DNA from: Bicyclus anynana
Lineage: Eukaryota; Arthropoda; Insecta; Lepidoptera; Nymphalidae
Assembly: GCF_947172395.1 (NCBI RefSeq)
Contig: NC_069087.1
Span: forward strand, 19,040,889 to 19,104,888
Direction: 5' to 3'
Length of the DNA: 64,000 nt
Shown here piece by piece: positions 1-9,400 of the stretch (its first letter is position 1; each line of letters begins with the position of its first letter). Below the pieces are notes generated by a model, which did no database searches, was not told where the DNA came from, and saw nothing but the letters and a program-made list of their open reading frames with translations. The translations under genes and the position numbers were made by a program.

Positions 1-124
1 ACCTTAAACCATGGATTGTCATGATTTTGGAATCAATTTTAATAACTCTTTTGAAAAAACTATTTAATTGATTAAAATAAAAATGAACCTAAGCGTATTC
101 ATAGTATTGTCTCTCATTTATTTT

Positions 125-540
125 AAAAAGCTTATAAAATACTGGGACAACCAAAGCGTTTTATATTTTTTCCATTAAGCTATTTACAGCACTACAGCTT
201 AATGAAGGTCTGGAACTCTTTAACGGTTTACAACAGTTACCTTGTGTTTGACTTGATTAATTTGTGTCCACAAGAACTTTCCACCTAGATGGGTTGTGAC
301 TGTCATTAGAAGTCTGATGATGAAGACAAGGGACAGCTAATGGAACTTCTGAGTGGTTTACAGTAGCTACCTTGTGATTGAGCTAGATTTATTTGTATCG
401 ATGAGAACATTCCATCTAGATGGATAGTGACTGTCATTAGGAGTACGGTGATTAAGTTAAGGACAGTTAAGGGAACTCACCGGTATACAGTAGCTACCTT
501 CTGTTAGGCTTATTTTATATGGTTCAATACACCAAAATGT
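125..540 (+). repeat. Dispersed repeat family A with tandem units of about 132 bp
   Basis: The stretch begins with a head block (GTTTTATATTTTTTCCATTA, then CTTAATGAAGGTCTGG) and continues with units of about 132 bp. Each unit carries TACCTTGTG, a block like CACCTAGATGGGTTGTGAC and a block like TGTCATTAGAAGTCTGATG. The same head and units recur near 15685-15990, 30060-30420 (inverted) and 33830-34230. It is therefore a mobile family with internal tandem repeats, class unknown. No coding potential is seen. Confidence 0.7.
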
Positions 541-821
541 TCAGTTCGAAAAAAATAATACCAAATTAAGATTAAAGTTTTACATCTACAATAAATACCT
601 TTGTTGCGTAATCAACTCTTAATAAGTAATGCTTTTTTTGTCGTGTGTCCTACTCATTAATTTGTTTAAATCTAAGTGAGACGACGCTGTTTGTGAGTAT
701 ATCTAGCAAACTATTTGAAAACATTACAATGTTAACTTAAATAAATTATAAATAAGCAATAAAACATATGTATTAAGATGATTTCTTACGAAAAGTTTTT
801 AACCTGACAAAACATTTTTTT
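541..821. other. AT-rich intergenic DNA, no gene seen
   Basis: AT-rich sequence without a credible ORF or recognised repeat, up to the 3' tail of the CR1-like LINE. Confidence 0.6.
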
Positions 822-1037
822 AAATTCAAAATTCAAAATTCATTTATTTCAAGTAGGCTCAGTTTACAAGCACTTTTGACACGTCAGTTGACTATTTGTA
901 AAGATTCTACCACCGGTTCGGAAGGCAGGTTCTGCTGAGAAGATACCGGCAAGAAACTCAACAGTTGCTCTTTTGAAAAAGTCATACAGTATTACAATTT
1001 ACATTTGATAACAATTAAATTACAATTTCTTATAGTT

Positions 1038-3920
1038 TTATTTCCTGTGTGAAGGTGGAAGCTGATCCAATGGCCTCCATGCACCTTTGTCGTTAAGGAA
1101 CTCATCAATAGTGTAGTAACCTTGACTAAGTAAATGTTTTTTAACACATTGCTTAAAGTTGTGCATTGGCAAGTCCATCACAGTCTTGGGGATCTTGTTA
1201 TAGAAGAGTACACCCAAACCCACAAAAGATTTTTTAACTCTTTGGAGACGATATGCAGAAATAACTAACTTATGCCCGTGTCTAGTAAGACGTGGGTTTA
1301 GATCTCCTTTTCGTTTGTACAAATTAATATTTTGTCTCACATAAACTATACTGTTATATATATACTGACAGGCTACTGTTAAAATGCCTATTTCTTTAAA
1401 CTTTTGACGAAGGGACTCGCGTGATTTTAGTTGATATATTGCTCGAATTGCTCTTTTTTGAAGTACAAATATAGAATGTATATCAGCAGCCTTGCCCCAC
1501 AACAAAATACCGTAAGACATTACGCTGTGAAAGTACGCAAAATAAACAAGTCTAGCTGTATCAACATCAGTAAACTGTCTTATTTTTCTCACTGCAAAAG
1601 CAGCTGAGCTGAGTTTACCTGACAGTTTTTCTATATGAGCACCCCACTGAAGTTTAGAATCCAAGGTCACTCCCAGGAAAACTGTGGAATTCTCTATTTC
1701 TAGTGTTTCACCATTGATCATTATAGACTTATCTAATTTTATAACATTTGGTAATGAAAACTCAATACATTTAGTTTTCTTTGCATTTAAAAGTAAGTTG
1801 TTAACAGTGAACCAATGCGACACATGCGATATGGCACGGTTTACATCGTCGGAATTATCTTTACTTCTGTCACTCTTAAAAATTAGGGATGTGTCGTCAG
1901 CAAACAGTACTATCTCACAGATGCCGCTAACATGGTGTGGTAAATCGTTTATGTACACTAGGAATAGAAAAGGACCCAGAATTGAACCCTGTGGGACGCC
2001 CATTGTGTTAGAAAAACCGCGAGACTTTGAATCATTTATGCATACCTTTTGTGTTCTATCACTAAGATAAGAGGCGATGAGATCGAGTGCAACACTTTTT
2101 ATGCCATAGTGGCTTAACTTAAGTAAAAGAATGTTATGGTCAACACAATCGAATGCTTTGGACAAATCACAAAATACACCAATAGCATTCTTAGCATTTT
2201 CCCATGCATCATATATATGTTTTAAAAGTTTAGCACCTGCATCAGTTGTACTGCGACCTTTAGTAAAACCATACTGTTCAGGGTGAAATAAATTATTTAA
2301 ATTAAAATGACTTAAAAGTTGATTTAAAATGATTTTTTCAAAAACCTTACTAAGTGTTGGCAGTATTGTAATTGGTCTATAATTATTAACATCAGTTTTG
2401 TCACCTGATTTAAAAAGTGGTAACAGTTTGCCATGTTTCATTAGGTTCGGAAAGATACCCAAATCCACGCATTCATTAAAAATAATAGCTAAGTGGGGAG
2501 CAATGACATCAATGATGTTAGATATTACTTTCACTGACATGCCCCACATGTCTCCAGTTCTTTTTAATTTTAACAGTTTAAAAGTTTTTTTAATGTCTGA
2601 TACAGTTATATGATGAAATTCAAAAAGAACGTTGCACTCTTTAACATGGCCTCTTAATATCCTCTGGGCTTCCGTAGCAGAAGAGTCCAGTGAATCTGTT
2701 AACAAGATAGGAACATTCTGGAAAAAGTCTTCAAAGGCATTAACAACCTCGTTATCGGTGTTTATCTTTTTATCATTGACAATTAATTCAAAACTCATAT
2801 CACGTGGTCTAATTTTGCCTGATTCTTTATTAATTATGTTCCAGGTTGTTTGTACCTTGTTTTCAGATTTTATTATTCTATCTTTGATGTGTAATGATTT
2901 TGCAAGAATACAAACACGTTTGAAAATTTTTGAATAGTTTTTTACATGTTCTAAATATGTTCGCGTTTGATTATACTGTTTCTCCTCGTACAACTCGTAC
3001 AATCTGTCTCTACTTTTGTAAATGCCTACAGTAGCCCATTCGCTAAACTTTAATTTTTGAGTAACATTAATACGTTTAAAGTTAAAAATTTTACAAAACT
3101 CTTTGTCTATTGTCTTGAACAGCGTACCAAATAGCCTGTCTGGGTGACTATTTTCAAATGAAAGACTTGGAATTTTTGAAGAAATTATGCTTTTAAATCG
3201 CTCTAATTTACCTTCAGTTATCGGCCTATACTTGAACCATTGGTTGCTATTGGATTTATTGTTTAAAATAGTTATTATTTGACCACTGTGATCAGAGCCT
3301 AATTTATTTATTATCATCTTTTTTTCAATCACACAATTGTAAAATATATTATCCAGACATGTCCCTGAAGTAGCCGTTATCCTAGTAGGTTCATTAAAAG
3401 CATGAGTCAAATCAAAACATTTGAATAAGTTAAGAAATCTAACAGACTTTGAGTTTTCTGTTAGAATATCAACATTAAAATCGCCACAAATCAGTATTTG
3501 TTTGGAAGATGTGCACAAACGTCTCATTACATCCTCCATTACCTCTTCAAATTGATCAAAGTCAGCAGGAGGGGGTCGGTACACGCATACTATAACAATT
3601 CGTTCCAACTCCACACAAGATAGTTCAACAATGCATTCCACAGAAAGACTAACTATGTCTTTTCTATCCTTGTATTTTAGGTTATTAAGTAAAAGTATTA
3701 AAGAGCCACCATGTCCAGCCCTTCTGGAGAATACACTTGACAATGAAAAATTTTTAATATCAAGTACTGATAGTTGTGACTTTGTGAGCCAGTGTTCCGT
3801 AATACATAAGATGTGTATATTGAATTTCTCTACAAATAGTTCAACTTCTAATTCCTTGCCGTTGATGCTCTGTATATTTTGGTGTACAATGTTAAAGTTA
3901 CAGTGCACCTCCGTTGTCAT
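1038..3920 (-). CDS. LINE ORF2: AP endonuclease plus reverse transcriptase (CR1 group)
   Basis: The 960-residue protein has no internal stop. The N-terminal third is an apurinic/apyrimidinic-type endonuclease with the expected blocks: HQNIQS near residue 13, TEHWL near 41, YRPP near 114, CGDFNVD near 145 and SDHSGQI near 210. The reverse transcriptase occupies roughly residues 480-770, with the catalytic FADD near 680 and VPQGSILGP shortly before. No RNase H domain follows. The products would nick target DNA and prime cDNA synthesis there. The start at 3920 is only 5 nt past the ORF1 stop (TAG-AAAAT-ATG), which suggests reinitiation. CR1 group is inferred from organisation, ORF1 type and repeat tail; Jockey is the main alternative. 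Confidence 0.88.
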   Translation of the reverse strand: MTTEVHCNFNIVHQNIQSINGKELEVELFVEKFNIHILCITEHWLTKSQLSVLDIKNFSLSSVFSRRAGHGGSLILLLNNLKYKDRKDIVSLSVECIVELSCVELERIVIVCVYRPPPADFDQFEEVMEDVMRRLCTSSKQILICGDFNVDILTENSKSVRFLNLFKCFDLTHAFNEPTRITATSGTCLDNIFYNCVIEKKMIINKLGSDHSGQIITILNNKSNSNQWFKYRPITEGKLERFKSIISSKIPSLSFENSHPDRLFGTLFKTIDKEFCKIFNFKRINVTQKLKFSEWATVGIYKSRDRLYELYEEKQYNQTRTYLEHVKNYSKIFKRVCILAKSLHIKDRIIKSENKVQTTWNIINKESGKIRPRDMSFELIVNDKKINTDNEVVNAFEDFFQNVPILLTDSLDSSATEAQRILRGHVKECNVLFEFHHITVSDIKKTFKLLKLKRTGDMWGMSVKVISNIIDVIAPHLAIIFNECVDLGIFPNLMKHGKLLPLFKSGDKTDVNNYRPITILPTLSKVFEKIILNQLLSHFNLNNLFHPEQYGFTKGRSTTDAGAKLLKHIYDAWENAKNAIGVFCDLSKAFDCVDHNILLLKLSHYGIKSVALDLIASYLSDRTQKVCINDSKSRGFSNTMGVPQGSILGPFLFLVYINDLPHHVSGICEIVLFADDTSLIFKSDRSKDNSDDVNRAISHVSHWFTVNNLLLNAKKTKCIEFSLPNVIKLDKSIMINGETLEIENSTVFLGVTLDSKLQWGAHIEKLSGKLSSAAFAVRKIRQFTDVDTARLVYFAYFHSVMSYGILLWGKAADIHSIFVLQKRAIRAIYQLKSRESLRQKFKEIGILTVACQYIYNSIVYVRQNINLYKRKGDLNPRLTRHGHKLVISAYRLQRVKKSFVGLGVLFYNKIPKTVMDLPMHNFKQCVKKHLLSQGYYTIDEFLNDKGAWRPLDQLPPSHRK

Positions 3921-3925
3921 ATTTT

Positions 3926-4891
3926 CTAGTTTAAAGAATTTTTAATTGTAACAGTACTAGGATTGGTACTGCAGTCATATATAGAAATATTTTTACTATT
4001 ACTACAGTTTGTAGAGATGTCAATAGACTGAGTTACACTACTTGTAACTGGATCGTTTATATAAAAATTAACATTTGAGACAGTACTATCACTCGTACTC
4101 TGGTCAATAGAAACAGAAGAACTATTTTTACAAGTCGAATTAGTGTCAATAGACTGCGTTACAACATTTGTAACTGACTTATTTAAGTTGTAAGCCAACA
4201 GGGACGCAACATGCTGCTTACATTTTTTTGGCAGATATAAATTATCTTTAGTCAACGAATAAGATGAGGTAAACTTATTCATGTCAAAATAAAAAATTGC
4301 ATCGCTGTGATGGTATGTCAAGTTGAATAACAATAGATTCAAATTATGGATATGCTTATTTTCTTTAGCACTTGACTTAAAGTATGGAAATCCACATAAT
4401 GTAAATTCACATTTGGTTCTACTATGTAATACCAAAAGCTTTTCAACACATTTTATGATTTGATGCCTTTTAATTTTCAAACTGTTCCCTAACATCAAAA
4501 TTACATTTGAGTAACCAACTACATTTTCTGTACTTATGCTATTTATTAAATAATTAAAACTAGCCCCTGGAAAACATTTGTTAGTCACTGAATGGTTTAG
4601 GTATTGGCTCATAATGGAACCAAAATCCTTACCTAACTTATCAGAAATTATTAGAGTCTTTTTTTGAGCCTTTTTTGGCAAATTAAAACTTTGTGAACTA
4701 AAATTATTATCTGAGATTGAAGGAATTGGAACAACATTATTATTACATTGCTCATTATGGCTCAAGTCAATATATCCAGAATTAGACAAAACACTACAGT
4801 CCTGAGTAACCGAAGGTACCTGATTTGAACATTGGCATTTGTTACTTAATGACTCAAAACGGGCCATATTGTATGTACCTAAGGCTAACAA
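3926..4891 (-). CDS. LINE ORF1 with a degenerate SGNH-esterase-like region
   Basis: A 321-residue protein ends 5 nt before ORF2. The middle (about residues 78-235) has the spacing of an SGNH/GDSL-type fold: IISDKLGKDFG in the place of block I, FPGASFNYLI in block II, LMLGNSLKI in block III, and DNLYLPKKCKQHV in the place of block V. The catalytic Ser, Asn and His do not look properly conserved. CR1-group ORF1 proteins often carry an esterase domain, so the assignment fits the element. The last 80 residues are Ser/Thr/Asn-rich with repeated VTQSID motifs. A short Cys pair near residue 20 (CQCS) is not a recognisable zinc finger. The N-terminus may be incomplete. Confidence 0.65.
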   Translation of the reverse strand: MLALGTYNMARFESLSNKCQCSNQVPSVTQDCSVLSNSGYIDLSHNEQCNNNVVPIPSISDNNFSSQSFNLPKKAQKKTLIISDKLGKDFGSIMSQYLNHSVTNKCFPGASFNYLINSISTENVVGYSNVILMLGNSLKIKRHQIIKCVEKLLVLHSRTKCEFTLCGFPYFKSSAKENKHIHNLNLLLFNLTYHHSDAIFYFDMNKFTSSYSLTKDNLYLPKKCKQHVASLLAYNLNKSVTNVVTQSIDTNSTCKNSSSVSIDQSTSDSTVSNVNFYINDPVTSSVTQSIDISTNCSNSKNISIYDCSTNPSTVTIKNSLN

Positions 4892-5160
4892 CTCTTCAGC
4901 CGCTATTTAGCCTGACAATATGGAAGAACGAGACACAGACACTCCTCCCCTCGAGCTTGCTTGTCAGGTCGGATTTGCCTCTCTTTAAAGTCCAAAGGAA
5001 AATAGGTTTTAATGCAATTATTAATAAAGTTCAATTTCTATTCACACATTTTTCCATTACTTTAACCTGTTCGTGTATAAAATCCTTGACGCAACAGACT
5101 TAACTCATATAGCGCCGTAAATTTGAATTTTGTTACAGCTAGCGACATCTAGACGTCTCC

Positions 5161-5590
5161 CGTTGCAACTTTTGATTGTATAGTTCTGTTCACAGAACCG
5201 ACGATGCTCTAGTTCGGACAATTTTTGAATTTACCGCCCAAAAATTGTTCGTACTTGACTAAAGTACTAAAGTAGTCTGTACGGCATAGACAAGCTAACC
5301 TTAAGTTAACGTTTGTATCTGTGGTTCTGTACCTGATGACCTGCCTGCTGTTTCTGTTACTGTTTTTTGCTGATATCATTTGGTTTGTGTGCAATAAAGT
5401 ATTTCTAGTTCTCATAAATAAATCTAAATGATATTTAGGGTACATTTTTAGCAATAGCAACAACGTAAGCAGGTATATGGTAGGGTTTATAATGGTCAAA
5501 GATGGTAGGTATTGGTGTTTCACGTGCAGTTTCACCGTGGTGACATTAGATGTTAACAAATAATACTTAAAATAGAATCACTACGTTTGG
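5161..5590. other. Intergenic DNA, no supported gene
   Basis: A minus-strand open frame of 116 codons (5209-5559) has no recognisable domain and an AT-rich composition. I do not call it a gene. Confidence 0.5.
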
Positions 5591-5595
5591 TATTT

Positions 5596-5800
5596 AATCC
5601 AAGTGAAGACCTTCTGGGACCACGGCGCTTTTGGAACCCTCGTAACTTTAATTTTAAGTATTTGAATGATTATTATCACCATTATCTTAAGTTTAATATT
5701 ATTACATGACGTTTCGAAAGAACTTGTAACTAAGCCTATTTGAAATAAATGAATTTTGACATTGACTTTGACTTTGACCACGTAACAATGATCAAAATCG
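5596..5800 (+). mobile_element. LINE 3'-end fragment with TTTGAC-type tail
   Basis: The block GACCACGGCGCTTTTGGAAC, followed by GTAACTTTAATTTTAAGT and ending in repeats of TTTGAC (about 5755-5780), is the 3' UTR and tail of a LINE. A related fragment with GGACCAAGGCGCG occurs at about 13340-13440. No ORF remains. Confidence 0.55.
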
Positions 5801-6493
5801 ACTGTGGGAATACGGAAATTAAAATTAATATAGCCTATAACAACCGGAGATAGCTTCCCAACAGTCAAGGAATTTTTAAAATTGGTTCAGTAGTTTCAAA
5901 GCATAATATTCAATGCAAACATTATTATATCTAGGTATGTAGTCACAGATTATTCAGTAATAGGCAAATAGAGCGTACTCCACATACATACAAAGTGTAT
6001 TCCATGAGTTCATTTCGTTTGTTATCTTATTTTCTTTTTTGCAATCATCTAATGTGTTTTATACGAAATCCCATTGATCTTGGTAATATATAATCTGATA
6101 TTTTTTTAGATTTAGCCGCGGGACTACTTTCATGGCGCGGATTATTACTTTAATCTGTTCTGTGACTCTAATAGTTTATTGACGTCTGTGCTCTGTGGTG
6201 CTCGTTATGCATAGATAAAGGAGAGTATAGTCAAAATCACAGAGTAAAGATACAAAATTAAAAATTATACTCTTATCAATGGTCAAAAGAAACTCGAAAA
6301 CAAAACTATTTTGAGTGGTTTTAGCGTAAATAGTCAGTGAAAGTAAAATTTAGACAACCTGGGTTGAAAATTAAACTGTCCTATCCCAAATTTATACGGT
6401 AGTTAATGAAGTCGCTGTTGTTCGAGTCGTGAATCACCTAGTTTGTCTAAGGCGCCACATCTGAGTGCGCAGGGCTCCAGCGCCCCGGCTAGC
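5801..6493 (+). promoter_or_regulatory. Upstream and 5' UTR region of the Bap60 orthologue
   Basis: Roughly 700 bp precede the Bap60 start. It turns GC-rich only from about 6445. The frame stays open from 6443, but the Met at 6494 gives the N-terminus expected for the family. No core promoter element could be pinned down. Confidence 0.35.
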
Positions 6494-9400
6494 ATGGCGC
6501 AACGGTTCCCGGCGAGCGCGCCCGGCGCGGCCCCGCCGCAGCAGCGATATCCCGGCCCGGCGCAGCCCCAGGGCTCCCCGATGCCGCCCAGGCCGTATGC
6601 GGGACCTACTTTTCCGGTAACTACAACGATGCATAATATTGACAAAGTATTATTTGTTATATATAACAGAGACTATTCCTTTCCATTAAAACATTAAACT
6701 ACGACCCGATTTGATCCAAATAACTTAATGGGCTGATGCTCTAATCAATTAATATGTACAACAACACAACAACAACAGAGGAAAATTATTGTTGGTTACA
6801 TGAAGAATCACTAACTATTTTGAAAATTCACTCATCACAAAATATTGAAAATTACTTCACATACAAACTTGAAATTTGCATCAGGAGGTATCTTACACTT
6901 TGTAGACAAGAAGGGATGTTGCAATAGGGCTGAATTAATAACTTTCAAAGGCATCTAGCGTGCCTACGCCTAGTAACATTTAGGCTGTAACAAATGTACT
7001 TTCCAAAGTGCTAATCAGCAATGGTGTCTGATATTTGTCACTGTTCCAATTGTGATGTAAAGCATTGGTATGTTGTTGTGAATGGTGATTGAATGAATAC
7101 ATTCTTACATTGATTACCACATCTATACCCAATAGACTAATATAATAAAAAGGTAAAGTTTGTGTAGGTTGTGTGTTGTCGGGGGTAATATCTGGATCTA
7201 CTGAACCGATTTTAGAATTTTTTTTACTAATAGATAGCCACCTTATTTGTGTGTATTTATATTATTTCTAAATTTACATTTGCTGGAAGCAAAACCCTAG
7301 GATAAAGGAATAAAATGAACATAATTCATAATATTTAACATAACATAATAATATTAACAATATCTGGACTAAACTTGTTTTTGCTTGATAAATCTAATTT
7401 CTTTAATCTATAGTAGTCCTTCTTAAACAAAAAGATTTTATATTGTATTATTAGAAGTATATAATCAGCTTTAAGTGCAGGCTGGATTTAGAAAAAACTA
7501 CCACATTCACACAATCAAGCAAATTTTAGAAAAGATCAAAGAGTACCAAAAGCTTACCTCTAAAGCGGTAGACTACTCTAACGCATTTGCCAGCTTGAAT
7601 CATGACTACATTTGATCAACACTAAAACAGTGGACATCAGCTACATCAAAAAATTTGCTACATAAAAACATTCGCAACCAAAGAAAAGGGAGTATAAAAA
7701 TGGAGACGATAGGAAATCCATTTTCTAGAGACACAGGTGTCAGACAAGAAGACCCACTGTCACCAAATTTGTTTACTGCAGTGCTGGAGAATATCTTCAA
7801 AAGCCTTGACTGGGCTGAATATGGTCTTCATATACATGGCCGCCGCCTAAATCATTTGAGAGTTGAAGATGATTTCATCTTGCTGGAAGTGGACCCATGT
7901 AAAATACAAATAATGGTGCAGTAAAGTAAAGAAGTAGGTCTTTTAATGAATACTGCAAAAACAAAACTAATGACTAACTCAAAGAGGTTGATATAGTACT
8001 GGATGGAAATAAGCTTGAGTATGTACAAGAGTATGTGTATTTGGGTCAGATAATTGCCCCTATAGACCAGATGTCAAAGGAACTAAACAAGAGGATCACT
8101 AGTGGGTGGAGAAAATACTGGTCACTAAAGGAAATGATGAAAAGCTAAGAAATAAGTATGACCATTATGAGGAGAACCTACAATTCGTCTATCCTCCCAT
8201 GTATCACATACAGAAAATTCCCTTGCACAAAATCACAGAAAAACTAGGTAAGTGTCAGAGGGCAATGGAAAGAAGTATGTTGGGTGTAATACTAACTGAC
8301 AGAATTACACAGCTTACTGATGTTCTCAAAAGAATGAACCACTTGAAATGGCATTGGACTGGTTGATTTGATTGGGTCACAACGTTACAAGTAATTCAAG
8401 GTATTCAAGAGATGGTACCAGACAATGTGGACGTCCAACAAGAAGGTGGGAAGACGACATCCGCCTAACCCTGGGGCCTCGCAGGACCAGAGTNNNNNNN
8501 NNNNNNNNNNNNNNNNNNNNNNNNNNNNNNNNNNNNNNNNNNNNNNNNNNNNNNNNNNNNNNNNNNNNNNNNNNNNNNNNNNNNNNNNNNNNNNNNNNNN
8601 NNNNNNNNNNNNNNNNNNNNNNNNNNNNNNNNNNNNNNNNNNNNNNNNNNNNNNNNNNNNNNNNNNNNNNNNNNNNNNNNNNNNNNNNNNNNNACCATAA
8701 ATAATAAACCATAAATAATAAATAAATTGTAGCCCCAAAGGGGTTTAAGTTTTTTTAAATATAAATTGTTCATGATTTTGAGTTATATTTTTATATAATT
8801 AATATATATTATACTTTTAGTAATAAAAAATGCGGAAATATAAATAGTAAAGTGGGAATGAAAGTTTACTTCGAGTTTCACGTGGATAAACTATCGTGGG
8901 CGTCCGCTACTTCACTTTAAATGTATTGTGATAGTGAAGGACAGTGATAACTGTGATGACGATCGTGTCCGCAGGCGCGGACGGGCTTCACGCCGCCGCC
9001 GGCCGGCGCCGGGCCGGCGGGCGCGGCGCGGGCCGGAGGCGCGTACGGCGCGGCGGGCGCCCCGCTGCCGCCCGGCGCGCCGCTGCCGCCCGCCGCGCCG
9101 CCCGGGCCGCCCGCGCGCGCGGCGGGCCCCGCGCCGGCGCCGCCCAAGCGCCCGCTGGACGCGCGCGCGCCGCCGCACAAGCCGCACTACGCCGACGGCT
9201 ACGGCGCGGGCGGCAAGCGCAAGAAGCGGCTGGCCGACAAGATCCTGCCGCAGAAGGTGCGCGACCTGGTGCCGGAGTCGCAGGCCTACATGGACCTGCT
9301 GGCCTTCGAGCGCAAGCTGGACGCCACCATCATGCGCAAGCGGCTCGACATTCAGGAGGCGCTCAAGCGGCCCATGAAGCAGAAGCGCAAGCTGCGCATC

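Larger units (their letters stand above)
822..5160 (-). mobile_element. CR1-like non-LTR retrotransposon, apparently coding-intact
   Basis: Two long ORFs lie head to tail on the minus strand: ORF1 (3926-4891) and ORF2 (1038-3920). The element's 3' end (low coordinates) carries a short tail of about 7-bp repeats (AATTCAA), as CR1-group elements do instead of poly(A). A truncated copy of the same 3' end, with TGCTTGTAAACTGA and CCTACTTGAAAT, lies on the plus strand near 32610-32668, which confirms a family. The 5' limit (about 5160) is an estimate; I did not identify a target-site duplication. Confidence 0.8.

Noticed and set aside
5209..5868. Minus-strand frames of 116 and 95 codons
   Set aside because: No domain, AT-rich composition; the second overlaps a LINE 3' fragment.
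8372..8773. Open frames spanning the N run
   Set aside because: They consist mostly of undetermined bases.
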